64,000 bases of DNA. Source: Cunninghamia lanceolata (taxonomy: Eukaryota > Streptophyta > Pinopsida > Cupressales > Cupressaceae). Below, piece after piece: positions 35,594 to 46,511 of this stretch. A model generated the notes under the pieces. It searched no databases, was not told where the DNA came from, and saw only the letters and a program-made list of their open reading frames with translations. A program made the translations under genes and the position numbers. The DNA is taken from contig BSBN01001752.1 in NCBI GenBank assembly GCA_027924645.1, positions 14,306,001 through 14,370,000 of the forward strand, read 5' to 3'. Each line of letters starts with the position of its first letter. The first letter of the stretch is position 1.

Positions 35594-37580
35594 ATGTATC
35601 TGCATAAAGAATTCTCTGTTGGTGTCTTGCCCCATTCTCCTCTCTCTGCATATATCTCTGAGTCTCTTGTTTTCCAGTTTTTGGAGCACATAAAAATGAA
35701 TTTTAAGTTCCAAGGGACCCCAGATATAATTGATGATTTTTCAGATCTTCTGGGTGAAGAATATGATACCATGTCGAGGGAACCTTTGCCCCCAATAAAA
35801 TGGTCTGAGAAGGAGGTTACAGATATTATGTTGTTGTCATTTCATGTTTTAAGAAGAACTAAAATGTGGTTTCAAACAAAGACCAAGGAGTGTGTTGGTT
35901 CATCAACACCAAGGGACTCAACCTCTCAGAATCAAGCTAGGTCCCAGACTACCACCTCACACAGAAGAGCATCTAGTTTGGACCTGACTTTGCAAAGAGT
36001 CAGCTCACAACCAAATGGCGATGATGAAGGTCTACCTGAGGAACTTGGCAAGTTGAAGACCGCCTACAAGCAACATGTTCAAGTGACGAAAAGAAATGCC
36101 AGATTGGCTGCCTTATCATCTAAGGCTGACCATGTGCCCCCGCCAAACAATCATGTAAGTGAATTCTGATTCTTTCATCTTCTTGCAATTGGGTGAAGAT
36201 AATTTATTGCATTCTTTACTCAATCCACCAAATTCCTCTCAACAAAAAGAGATGCCTAGGCAAAACCCTCATCCTGCACCAATGGTGGCAACTACCAATG
36301 TTGCCAATGCACCGGTCTCATCTTCGAACTAGTTAAAGAAGGTAGTCCAAAAGAAGAAGAGGTACACCGTTCCAGCTGATGAAGGCATCGATACTATTTC
36401 CAGTTTGATGTAGATGGTACCAAAACCAAAACGTGCAAAGAGGATGTCTAGGATAGTGATCGATACCACCTCAGGAAACTAATTCTTAGAGATTGCTAAC
36501 CCACTGGTCGAGAAGAATGAAGATGAAATATTTGAAGCCAACTTCAGAGTAAGCCGAGTGGACCTAGGGCCATCAACTATCGAGGGTGATTTGTACCACA
36601 TGCACTATTTAGTGGACAATATCTCTAAACGGGTGGAAGATTTGTAGGATGAAAATTCAAAGCTGCTAGCACATGTAAGTTCTTTGTCCTCCTTTGCCAA
36701 TTCAATTGATGAGGTAATAAATTCCTCTATTGGAACCTCCTCTATTGTCAAAATTCCCACTCTTGACCCAAGTCTGGAACTTCTTTGTCTCTCAAGAAGG
36801 CTATGGACCAATGGGTTGAGAAGATCATCTTCGATGGTCTCTTATTTATCGAGGAGGCAGTTAAATTGTTTGATTCCATTCATGCTAAAAGAGAAGTTTT
36901 GATAGTAGAATTTGAGAAAGCCCGAAGTGATCACCATAGTTTAAATTTAGCCTCTAAAGAAGTGTAAGAAATTGCCAACATGGACCCCGATATTCTAATG
37001 ATTGAAGAAGTCATAGCTGATCTTAAAGAGCTAGATACCACCGTGTGGGCTGATGCATTAGAATGGAAGATTTGTATTATCTTTGCTGCTGAAGAAGAAA
37101 TGGGAAAGGCAGTGGCAATTTATTACAAAGAGATGATGAGGATTAAAAGAGACTTTGTTGCTTTGGATGTAGAGGCCTGATGAAAAACTGTTCGATGTCA
37201 AAGTGATCAAACATAATTTCAAGAGGGTGGTGATAGAGGAGATAGTAAACTACAGTGCAATTATAGTGGAATCACTGGGTAGACTTTCTAAGATGGCAGC
37301 TTGCATTACCACTTGCAAAAATGACATCGAAGAAGTGTATCGAAAAGTGACTGACTCTGACTGGGCTATCATGAAAAGGAAGCATCACATCAGCATGACC
37401 GAAACTCCACTTGGCATGGAATTAACACCTATTATTAACAAATACAAAGCATACAAAGCCAGATTGTGAGCACAGGTACCCCAAACGGTGCAAATTGTCA
37501 CTAGAGAAGTTGGACAATTGAGGGAAGATGAAGAAATGGATGAGGTGGATGATGGCGACGTGGACTTGCAAATCTTGAAT
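35594..37580 (+). pseudogene. LTR-encoded ORF, left copy
   Basis: From ATG 35594 the frame opens with MYLHKEF and a FLEHIKM segment. It then jumps, through the deletion, to DIIDDFSDLLGEEYD, a basic/serine-rich region and, after frame breaks, AMDQWVEKIIF, LFIEEAVKLFD, a DALEWKIC segment and an acidic EEMDEVDDGD end. A 1-nt difference near 36158 shifts the frame. Four glutamine codons of the right copy are stops here (36411, 36480, 36645, 36965). No domain is recognised. Leucine/acid-rich segments suggest coiled coil. The right copy keeps the missing 1.3 kb. Confidence 0.7.
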
Positions 37581-38130
37581 TGATTTTAATTTCATGCTTT
37601 TAAGTTATCTCTTACTTTCTCTAAAACTATTGGCTCTAGAGGGCCCTTTATTATTAATATTGTTTAAACAATCTTTTAATCGACTCTTTCAAGAAGTCGT
37701 TATAGTTTTCTAGATAGTTATGGTTTGGCCTAGCTATATATTCTAAATGGCTAGTCGAATTAGAGATTTTTTTGCAAAATTTTGTTTCTCGAAAGGGTGA
37801 TAGTTAAATTTTGTTTTCCAGCTTCTATGATATATGCAATACAGTTAATACAGTGGAGATTTGGATGATCATGGACTTTGTGTTGTGATTATTTGAATTC
37901 ATGTTCTTCTTAAGTTGAATATATTTCTATTGATGTTAATGGTATTCATGTGTTTTGGTGGTTGGATGTTATTAAATCTTGCTCACTACTTTGAATAATC
38001 TATCTGCTGATATTTCATTTAAGGTGGTGAAGTGAATTCCTGTGTATGTATAATATATTCAATATATGTTGTGCGGTTGGAAGTCTGTGAACTTCTAAGA
38101 GTTAGAGTTAGAGTTGTAGATGCACCTTTA

Positions 38131-38200
38131 TAGCTTTCTGGTTAAAAGCTCTGCCTTTATCTTTCTTTCTGGTTAAAAGCAACCTCAAGTTTAAATTCCT
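38131..38200 (+). repeat. tRNA-like sequence near the LTR end
   Basis: TAGCTTTCTGGTTAAAAGCT resembles a tRNA D-arm/A box. CAAGTTTAAATTCC, about 45 bases later, resembles a T-arm/B box. CTTTCTGGTTAAAAGC is doubled (38134 and about 38165). The same is present in the right LTR (61416-61485). It may be an old tRNA-derived SINE inside the LTR; the boxes are weak. Confidence 0.35.
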
Positions 38201-38350
38201 CAGAATATTTGTAGAAGGTAGCCGCACCTTGTTAAATAAGTAGAGCCATGTAAAATACCAATATATTGGGCTCAACTGTTGATTATATTTGTCACTAGTT
38301 TGGGCGTGAGTATATAGAGTTAGGTGACAAATCTGTTAACCAACAGATTT

Positions 38351-38368
38351 TTGGCAACTCTACTAGGG
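38351..38368 (+). other. Primer-binding site of the giant element
   Basis: TGGCAACTCTACTAGGGA, five bases after the LTR end CCAACA, fits the TGGCGACTC...GGGGA-type site of Tat/Ogre-group elements. A near copy, TGGCGACTCTACTT, occurs again at 38788. Confidence 0.65.
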
Positions 38369-38415
38369 AAGTGAAGTTTGTTGTATCATCTTTGTGAGTT
38401 GCTTGATTGGACTTT

Positions 38416-38781
38416 ATGGTTCTTCGCGGAGGACGTGCACCAATTTTACAACCTAATGTTGATTGGCTACTAGGAGACCAAGAAGACATTATTACTGGCC
38501 TTAGGCTTGTTGCTTGACAGACTAGAAGAACCCATCAACAGTATCATCAAGTTGATGAGGTGTTAGAAGATGAAGAAGATCTTGGTGAGATTATAGCAGA
38601 GAATGCACATCGTTTTGCTGACGCCCAAGAGATAATTTTCATTGAAGGAATTATTCCTGTGCCACGGAGAGAAAGGCCTTTGTGAATACAAGCAATCCCT
38701 AACAATAGGCCAAGAAACCCTACTACCAGACTAGGGAATCAGAATCCTGCCAGACCAGCTCTTCCCCATAATAACCAGTAA
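38416..38781 (+). pseudogene. Short leader ORF before gag
   Basis: ATG 38416 opens MVLRGGRAPILQP, then an acidic DEVLEDEEDLGE segment and an Arg/Pro/Asn-rich tail, ending NNQ-TAA. Two internal TGA codons stand where CGA would restore arginine. I do not recognise a domain. It may be the N-terminal part of Gag or a separate leader protein. It is followed at 38788 by a second PBS-like sequence and then by the main gag frame. Confidence 0.45.
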
Positions 38782-38835
38782 GTGGTTTGGCGACTCTACT
38801 TAATTGCTTTATTAATATATCTATAGAGGTGGGCT

Positions 38836-40488
38836 ATGAAAATATATACACGAGGAGATAGGAAAAGGGGTATAGCTGATATTGATTTTGATTTGCTCCA
38901 ATCTTTAAATTTTTCTCCTTATCCTCCCACAAGAAAAGTCAAGTCTTTGAGAAGACCATCCTCTCCTCCACTCAAAAGAAGTAACTCTAGTTCATCTTGT
39001 CAAAGCCTGACCCTACACGGTACTGTCTTACCTTTACAAGTAAATTTCCTTCCTTTTAATATGGCTCATCCACAGCCTCCACCTGTTCCACGGGGTGTAG
39101 CCATTGAACTGCTAAACCTTGGTGCTAACCCGCATGATCTTCCTAGGGGATCAGGTAAAATTTTACCTAAGTTTAGGGGTGATGGAAAGGTTATTCCCGA
39201 AGATCACATTAATGCTTTCTTTTCTACATGTTCCATCCTTGGAGTTCAACATGAATATGTATATTTTAGGCTATTTGTCGAGTCACTGGCTGACTCAGCT
39301 ACTGAGTGGTTTTACCACCTTCCCAATGCTTCTATTAATGATTGGGCTATGATGAGACAGCGATTTGAAGATAGATTCAAAACTACTAACAATGAACACA
39401 CAATAGTGGCTCAACTCTCCTCTATGAAAAAGGAGATTCATGAACAAATGAGAGAGTATGTAGCCAAGTTTAATAGACTTGAAAATAGAATCCCTGCAAA
39501 TGTCAGGCCTGGAGATGGATTAATGCTGTGTTTCTTTATCAACTCATTACCACCTGATGTTAGTTATGCTATTAAAAGACAAGAAGTCCCTAACATAGCT
39601 GATGGCCAATCATTGGCTATCGCTGTGGAAGATGATTTGATTACTGTGGGGAAATGGAAAAGAGAGTTACAAACTGGCAAACCTGTAGTAACCAGTTCAA
39701 CAGACCCATTTATTCAAAGGTTAGCAAATGACATTATCACTCTGAAGTGTTAGATGCCCAAAGGTCCTCAACAATCTCCTCAAGGAGGTTATAATCAGAC
39801 AATGCAATTGTCAGGTCCTGCCCAATAGTTAGCTATTGAAGGACCATTAGCGAGTAAAAGCAACCATATGGTTTGCAATTTTCATCTCACCTCTGACCAT
39901 GATGGAGCCTCCTGTCCCGAGATGATACATTTTATGCAAATGCTTTCCATGAATGAACATGCTGAGGAACCCTTGGTGGAAGAACCTCCCACACCTATTG
40001 ATGCAGGTGTGAATTTCTTTGAGTATGAATCAGATGAAGGGAGTGGAGAAGATGTATATAGTGAAGTTGACAACTCCAACTATGTGGTATTTACTAGAGC
40101 TCAGCAAATGCAAAGAGGCCAGAATACTCAAGGTCAGTCTAGTATTTCTACCTCTACCCCTAAATATATCTTGACCAGACAAAATGAGGCCAAGAAAATG
40201 GAGAACCCGACACCTAAAGTTGCAGCTGCTGAGGTAACATCTACTTCATCTTCTAAAATCCATGTCTCAAGTCCATTTGATATTGTAGAATCATGTAAGA
40301 ATACTAAGATTGAAATTTCCCAAGCTGAGTATTTGAGGCCTAACCCATCTGAACTTGATAGACTGGTTAGATATGTCAGGCATGAATCTTCCTCTTCCCA
40401 TTGTAATGCTCAAGTATCTAGTGATGCCGAAATGCCTGCTAAAAGACAAAACTATTCAAACTCTAGTCCTCAAGACCCTGGTCCCTAA
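38836..40488 (+). pseudogene. Giant element gag
   Basis: A 305-codon frame with a basic/serine N-terminus, a PPVPRGVAIELLNLGANPHD segment, then the gag core (LPKFRGDG, EDHINAFFS, LADSATEWFYHLP, MRQRFEDRF, MREYVAKFNRLE). After TAG at 39750 and another at 39826 a zinc-finger-like CNFHLTSDHDGASC (about 39874) follows, then an acidic 200-residue tail with no domain. Both stops could be mutated glutamine codons. Gag would package the RNA in virus-like particles. Confidence 0.85.
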
Positions 40489-40800
40489 AATCCTTTTAGC
40501 AAACTAGAACCTTTTTATGTCTCTCTTTATATTGCTAGTTTTAAACTCAGTAATTGTGTTATTGATTCTGGAGCCTCAGAAAATGTTATTCCTGCTCAAG
40601 TCGCTAAAGCCTTAGGATTATCCTGTATGTCTCTCATGGCAAATGCTTCTCAATGGACGGTTCTTTGGTACCTATCCTAGGTCAGATTAAAGATGCTCAT
40701 ACTGTTTTGGCTGCCTTCTTGAAGAAAAGGTTGAAATTAACCATTCTTGTAGCATATATACCTACCAGTTATGGGATTCTCTTAAGTTGTAGTTTCTGTA
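40489..40800 (+). pseudogene. Giant element aspartic protease
   Basis: FYVSLYIASFKLSNCVIDSG, then ASENVIPAQVAKALGL: the retropepsin active site DSGA (about 40564) is intact. A frameshift near 40640 moves the downstream half (VPILGQIKDAHTVL) to another frame, so the copy is broken. It would process Gag-Pol. Confidence 0.8.
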
Positions 40801-41017
40801 AAGACTTAGGTGGGGAAATTCAAATGGATTGGTCACATGCCCTAATACCTGTGGAAGGGAAGAAAGTTTGCCTCAATCCTAAGCCCAAGGCCAAGTTCAC
40901 CTTGCTTAAATTTGGAGACCCTAGGGCAGACATCTTGTTTGTAGAACTTGGACCAGGTACCTACATGTGTACATCCTCAGGAAATGAAGAAATGAGTCTG
41001 ATTAGCCCCGACCTGGT

Positions 41018-41240
41018 TGATGAATTGTGGACTTTAGAATTTGATGGGAGTTGTTCTACCACAGGGTCAGGTGCAGGGGTTGTCCTAATTTTGCCTGAGG
41101 GTTATTCTTTTCCTTTTGCTTTCAAATTGGAGTTTGAGAACACTAATAACACTGCAGAATATGAGGCTTTGTTATTAGGCCTAGAGCTAGCTAGAGAAAG
41201 GGGTATGAAACAATTGAAGCTGATCCAAATATTGTGTGCA
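41018..41240 (+). pseudogene. Extra RNase H before RT, C-terminal half missing
   Basis: ELWTLEFDGSCSTTGSGAGV, then NNTAEYEALLLGLELARERG corresponds to the first half of the second RNase H of Tat-lineage elements (DGS, GAG, TNNTAEYEAL). The GDSxLVVxQ half and the last aspartate are absent; the sequence passes into the leader of RT (IYKDVFACCYTDLKRF). A deletion has removed the rest. The position between protease and RT agrees with the outer element. Confidence 0.75.
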
Positions 41241-41457
41241 TTGGTAAATGTTGTTTCAAAGAAGAAAAGGAATGTTTAATTTCTCTACTTATCATATATA
41301 AGGATGTTTTTGCATGTTGTTACACTGATCTTAAGAGGTTTAGAAATGGAGAGATGCAACATCATATTCCCTTGAAGCCTAGCACCAACCTTTTAGACAG
41401 AAGCGGAGAACTTATAATCTAAAAATAGCTGAAGCCATCTTTAATGAAATTGACAAA

Positions 41458-42597
41458 ATGTTGAAGGCTAAAATCATCTACCCTATTCACCACTCTACTT
41501 GGGTGGCAAATATTGTGCCTGTTAGGAAGAAGAATAGGGAGATTCAAATTTGTGTTGATTTCAGGAATTTGAATCAAGCCTCTCTGAAGGATAATTATCC
41601 CTTACCAGTTATGGATCATATTTTACAAACTGTGTCTGGTTCAGAGATGATGTCCAAGCTTGACGGGTTTTCAGGATACAACCAAATTGAGGTGGCTCGA
41701 GAAGATCAGCATAAGATAACTTTTACTACCCCCATTGGTGTCTTTGCATATAATAGGATGCCCTTTGATCTCATTAATGCTAGGGCCACATTTCAAAGAG
41801 CAATGGACCTGAATTTCAGTGATTTGAAGAATAAAATCATAGTAATGTATCTTGATGACTTGACAATTTTCTCCAAGAAAAGAGCTAATCACTTGCATGA
41901 CTTGGAGGTGGTCTTACAACACTGCAAAGAGAATGGTATTTCCCTAAACCCTAAGAAGTCAATCTTTGTAGTCACTGAAGGAAAACTGTTAGGCCATATT
42001 GTCTCAAAAGATGGGATAAAAATTGATCCAGAGAGAGTTAGGGCAATCCAACAGCTAAGTCTTCCTGTGACTAAGAATAATACGAGGTCCTTTTTCGGTC
42101 AGGTAAACTTTCTAAGGAGGTTTGTCCCTGATATCGCTAAGCTGACTAGACACATTGCAGAAATGATGAAGAATAATCCTGTCTTTAGATGGAGTGGTAA
42201 AGGAAAGAAAGCATTTGAGGACATAAAAAAGGCCATTGTTGATGTGCCCACACTTGTGCATCCTGATTTTCAGAAAGATTTTATCATCTATTGTTACGCC
42301 TCTGAACATACTTTATTAGCGATCTTGTTGCAGAAGAACAAACAAGGAATCGAAGGTCCCATCACTTTCATGAGTGTGTCATTGAAGAACTATGAGATTA
42401 AATACTTTGCTTTGGAGAAAAATGTGCATGCAATGGTGAAGGCATTAAAGAGCTTCAAGTTTTACATTTTACATTCACATATTGTTGTATATGTTCCAGA
42501 ATCTGCGGTGAAAAGTATACTCACTCAACAAGAAATTGGATGTAACAATAGGGGAGCTTACAACAATATGATGTTGAGATTAAGCCTACTGACCTAG
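41458..42597 (+). CDS. Giant element reverse transcriptase and RNase H
   Basis: A 379-codon open frame. RT: IIYPIHHSTWVANIVPVRKK, DFRNLNQASLKDNYPLP, SKLDGFSGYNQIEV with the first catalytic Asp, NRMPFDLINARATFQRAM, MYLDDLTIFS with both Asp of YxDD (about 41848-41859), LLGHIVSKDGI. RNase H follows from about residue 270: VHPDFQKDFIIYCYASEH, then VSLKNYEIKYFALEKNVHAM. The usual DAS of RNase H is Tyr-Ala-Ser, so its first aspartate is lost. The start ATG 41458 is only the first in-frame Met; in the intact element RT would be part of Gag-Pol, and the leader lies in a different frame from 41282. Confidence 0.85.
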   Translation: MLKAKIIYPIHHSTWVANIVPVRKKNREIQICVDFRNLNQASLKDNYPLPVMDHILQTVSGSEMMSKLDGFSGYNQIEVAREDQHKITFTTPIGVFAYNRMPFDLINARATFQRAMDLNFSDLKNKIIVMYLDDLTIFSKKRANHLHDLEVVLQHCKENGISLNPKKSIFVVTEGKLLGHIVSKDGIKIDPERVRAIQQLSLPVTKNNTRSFFGQVNFLRRFVPDIAKLTRHIAEMMKNNPVFRWSGKGKKAFEDIKKAIVDVPTLVHPDFQKDFIIYCYASEHTLLAILLQKNKQGIEGPITFMSVSLKNYEIKYFALEKNVHAMVKALKSFKFYILHSHIVVYVPESAVKSILTQQEIGCNNRGAYNNMMLRLSLLT

Positions 42598-42599
42598 TT

Positions 42600-43924
42600 A
42601 GGGGTAAAGGATTATATAAGATGATTTCTGAAAATGAAGTTGAAGGTAAAGAGGAATTACCCTTGGTTCTTTTCACTAGTAACACTGATGAATGGTTCTC
42701 TAATGTTTCTTATTTATTAACCTATGGTGATTGTCTGTCTCACCTATCTGCAAAGGAGAAGAGAAACCTGAAACTCAAAGCACACAGGTATGTTATTTGG
42801 GAAGGTAATCAGTACAAAAGAAGAGTGGATGGGACATTTCTAAGGTGTGTAGACAAGGATCAATAGAAGAAATTACTGGAAGCCTTTCATAATGAAGCTT
42901 TTGGAGGACACTTTTCTACATTGGTAATAGGTTTCAAGATATTGAGGCAATGCTTCTACTAGCCTAGGATGTTTAAGGATGCTTACGAGTGGGTGTCAAA
43001 GTGTGAGAAGTGTTCAAAATTTATAGGCAGACCTCAATTAGCTGTCTTACCTTTGAGGCCAGTAATTATAGATGAACCTTTCCAGCAATGGGGTTTAGAC
43101 TTCATTGGACCAATCAATCCTAACTCAAGTGCTGGACATACTCATATCGTGACCACAACAAACTATTTTACCAAGTGGGTAGAATCTATCCCAATAAAGA
43201 ATACTACCTCTGAGGTGGTTTGTGCTTTTCTCAAGAAATTTTTTTAGTTAGGTTTGGTGTGCCCAAGAAGCTGGTGACTGATAATGCTTCAAGCTTTTCC
43301 TCTGCATAAATGACTCTTTTCTGTTATGATTTTGGTATCATCCTAGCCCATTCATCTAATTATTACCCACAAGGCAATGGCTAGGCAGAGTCTAGCAACA
43401 AAAATCTCATCTCTATTGTTAAAAAGTTAGTTGAGGAAAATCAGTGAGTATGGAATAAACATCTGTATGATGCTTTTTGGGCCAATAGGGTAACATATAA
43501 AAGGGCAATTGGTATGTCTCCTTTATAGCTTGTTTATGACATTGATAGTGCAATTCCTATTCCCTTGGAACTATCTGCATTGAATCTGTAGAAATCAATT
43601 GAAAATGAACAGTTTCAGTCAGCCCTAGAAAAGAGGATATTGTACTTGCACCATCTAGAGGAGTAGAGAGAAATTGTTGTGGATAGGATTGCTAAGCATG
43701 AACAGACTGTTAAGAGGATTTTTGACAAAAAGACTAAGCAGAGAACCTTTGTTGTGGGAGATTATGTACTCTTCTGGGATAGGAGAAGAGAATCGAAAGG
43801 TCCACACAAGAACTTTGATTCTTTATGGAAAGGCCCCTTCAAAATCAAAGAAGTTGTGGGAGAAAATGCTTTTCTATTGGCTTATCCTGATGGAACACCA
43901 CTACCTCTTGCCTATAATGGGTAA
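42600..43924 (+). pseudogene. Giant element integrase
   Basis: Zinc-binding region: HNEAFGGHF and CEKCSKFIG (about 42890-43020). Core: WGLDFIGPIN (first Asp, about 43096), VTDNASSFSS (second Asp, about 43277), then GNG-stop-AESSNKNLIS (Glu, about 43385). C-terminal part: VGDYVLFWDRR and FDSLWKGPFKIKEVV (43760-43855), a GPY/F-like module. TAG at 43381 replaces the conserved Gln before AES; further stops are at 42865, 42957 and 43246. Integrase would insert the cDNA in the nucleus. Confidence 0.85.
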
Positions 43925-44118
43925 GATTTGAAGTTATGCAATTGGTAGAGTTTCTGAGTCCGACCCTGTACTGTAGTTTCTTTCCTTGTCATTCTATTTT
44001 TGTTGTGTGTTGTCTCATTTTTGGTGTGACTCTATTGCCCTTGGAATAAGGCTTGTTCGCCATGTTTTCCCTGGGTTCTCTATGTCCTCTCGAGTCCTTG
44101 TCCCCAATTAGAGCCAGT

Positions 44119-46511
44119 TGTTAGCCCCCCATTTTTTAAAAGGCATTCTAAGTTCATTCTTTGTTTTTCCTTTGCATTCATTTTCGGCCTTTTCACTTAG
44201 TTCCTCCTTCGAGCCTAAGTTACTTAGTCATTTTTGCGAGTCGGCGATCCTTTTTATTTTTGAAGTCAAGTCAGCAGGTTCACAAGTTCTTGAACCGCCT
44301 GACTTGCTGACTTACCTTGATTTTTTCGTGCCTTGAGTCTTTGTCGTGTTCCCGTATGAAGTCCTTCATTTGTAGTTGGGAGGTCGGGGATTCTTTAAAG
44401 TTTTGAATCTCTGACTCCTAGTTCAAAAGTTCATGTTTTTCCTGACTCGCCAACTTCGCGTAGCACACTTTCCCAAGTGGTGTCAGCTGCACTGGCATAC
44501 TGTGCGAAAGATTGACACTTGTCCTTATGCATTCAATTTGAGGTATGTGCAGACATGGTGGCGTTGTTCTTGGAGGGAAAGTCGAGGCATGCATTTATGG
44601 GTTGTAATGACAAATTTGCTGCCAATATTTAATATCTTTCCTGGGGGAATTTATGATAAGTGACTTGAATTAATTTTAAAGCCTGCATAAGGTGATAATA
44701 TGTGCAAAGAGAATGCATTGCAAAGGAACAAATGGCTAGCTCGCTACATGCAGAATTTCAATTCAGTTTTACCCTCGCAAGACAACATAGCTAGCAACTC
44801 TTCTCTCTTTAAAGGTTTCATATCTTCTTTGAGGAGTTAGAGATTTTTATTTCCCATGTATCTGCACAAAGAATTCTCTATTGGTGTCTTGTCCCATTCT
44901 CCTCTCTCTATGTATATGTCCGAGTCTCTTGTTTTCTGGTTTCTGGAGCACATAAAAATGAAGTTTAAGTTCCAAGGGACCCCTTTGGCCTCCATTATAG
45001 AGAATGATCTTTCTAGAGTGAGGGATATGAATATGGGCCATGTTGATTTAGATGATTTTTGGGGGAGAATGCGGTCTGATAAAAGAACTCCTTTGGTGGA
45101 GAAAATTATCAGCAGCGGCTTGCATAAAGCTGGTGGCTTTCCGCTTGCTGTTCATTGTCCCGAGTTAATGATTGCATGTGCCAATGGCTATTTTCCAGAC
45201 TCTCAGGAGATAAAAACTCCCAGTGGTACTATGGTGGCCAAAATTGATTTTGAATCTGTTGCTTCAACTCTGGACTTAGAAGAATATGAAGATAATGTTG
45301 ATGTTTATGTTTCCTCGGCTTGGAATTACTATAATGAGAAGGACTGGTGACATACATTTGTTGCCAAGCATTGGCTGGAAGAAGAAAAGATTGGGAAGTC
45401 TCGGCTTTCTGCTAATCTAAAAAGGAGTCATTTCAAAGAAGAAATCTTAGACATGATAACCCTGTTGAATAGAGTAGTTGGGAGTCCCGAGTCGGATGTC
45501 TTTGAATTCTGGATGTGCAAGTTTATTTTGTTAATTTGCGGAGACCACCAGATTGACTGCTGAAAATCATCAGTGGTTGTCTACATGAGTAGCTAGTGAA
45601 TTTTACACGAAGCGTAAGCTTTCACATGTGCTCTCAGCTGGTCTACATCCTAGCTTGAAAAGAGGCTTCTTGGCCTGGTCTAAGGACTCAAAGGAGTTCT
45701 TCGACAAGCATGCCTGTGTATTGAATTTTTCCTCAATTACAAATAAATGAAGGTATGAAGGATTTCTGACATGTGAATGATGCTTTTTCTATGTTGCTAG
45801 CTAAAAGAATTGATGGCTCAACAGAGAAGAGATTTTCTGTAGAAGCATTTACATTGGTCACAAAATTTGGGAGTGTTTATATTCACTTTGATCGCTTCTA
45901 GTATTTAAGGATTGGGGGTTATGAAAATTCCCCATTAAAATTGCCTTGATACCCCTCTGACTATTTGGTGTTGCTGGAAGTTTGCCACCAAATGGTAGCA
46001 ATGAATGTCAAATATCAGGCAATGAAAAAGAAAGGATATTCTTTTCCTATGTCTTTGTCTTTCTATTCATGTAAAAGCAATGATGGTGCCCAGAATGTTG
46101 ACAAATTGTTGTCTGAATTTAGCCTTCATAGTTTGTCTCCCGACGTATCATTTGACAGCAAAAATTTTATAAAGGAAAATATGCATGGAGGTGGTTCTTA
46201 CTCAAAATTTCCTCAGCTTGAGTATTTTTGGGAGGACTGTATTGATGAAAGAGAAGTTTAGAAAAGGAAGTAGATGAGGTTGACCGTTGATCAAGCCCAT
46301 GCCTTCAAGTTGAATATTTAGGTCCCAGATATAATTGATGATTTTTTAGATCTTCTGGGTGAAGAATATGATACCGTGTCGAGGGAACCTCTACCCCCAA
46401 TAAAATGGTCTGAGAAGGAGGTTACATATATTATGTTGTTATTTCATGTTTTAAGAACAACTGAAAAGTGGTTGCAAACAAAGACCAAGGAGTGTACTGG
46501 TTCATCAACAT
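44119..46511 (+). repeat. Giant element, right (3') LTR, left half
   Basis: Begins TGTTAGCCCCCC and follows the left LTR base for base with scattered changes. It contains the 1343 bp (44984-46326) missing from the left copy. It ends at TTCATCAACAT, the target site of the Athila-like insertion. The sequence just before TGTTAG is not a strong polypurine tract. Confidence 0.9.
44856..46511 (+). pseudogene. LTR-encoded ORF, right copy, N-terminal half
   Basis: ATG 44856 opens a 164-codon frame: MYLHKEF, a FLEHIKM segment, VDLDDFWGRMRS, EKIISSGLHKAGGFPLAVHC, LEEYEDNVDVYVSSAWNYYN. It stops at TGA 45348 and continues with HTFVAKHWLEEEKIG, EILDMITLLNRVV, FEFWMCKFILLICGD, a LSAGLHPSLKRGFLAW segment, SFYSCKSNDGAQNV, YFWEDCIDEREV and DLLGEEYDTVSREPLPP. 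The tone recalls helical 'plant mobile-domain'-like or putative plant-transposon proteins, but I cannot name a family. Several stops and shifts separate the segments. The C-terminal half resumes at 59172. Confidence 0.65.

Larger units (their letters stand above)
34854..38345 (+). repeat. Giant element, left (5') LTR
   Basis: Aligns along its length with the right LTR except for one missing block. At 35720 it jumps from the equivalent of 44983 to 46327, a 1343-bp deletion with CCC microhomology at the junction. U3 would be about 34854-35575; the rest, including the long frame, would be R/U5. It carries more stop codons than the right copy. Confidence 0.9.

Noticed and set aside
38778..38826. 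Intron inside the giant element gag (GTAAGT at 38778, CTATAG at 38821-38826)
   Set aside because: At 49 bp it is shorter than plant introns normally are.
44984..46326. The block missing from the left LTR as a retro-spliced intron
   Set aside because: No GT-AG at the ends; CCC microhomology favours a deletion.
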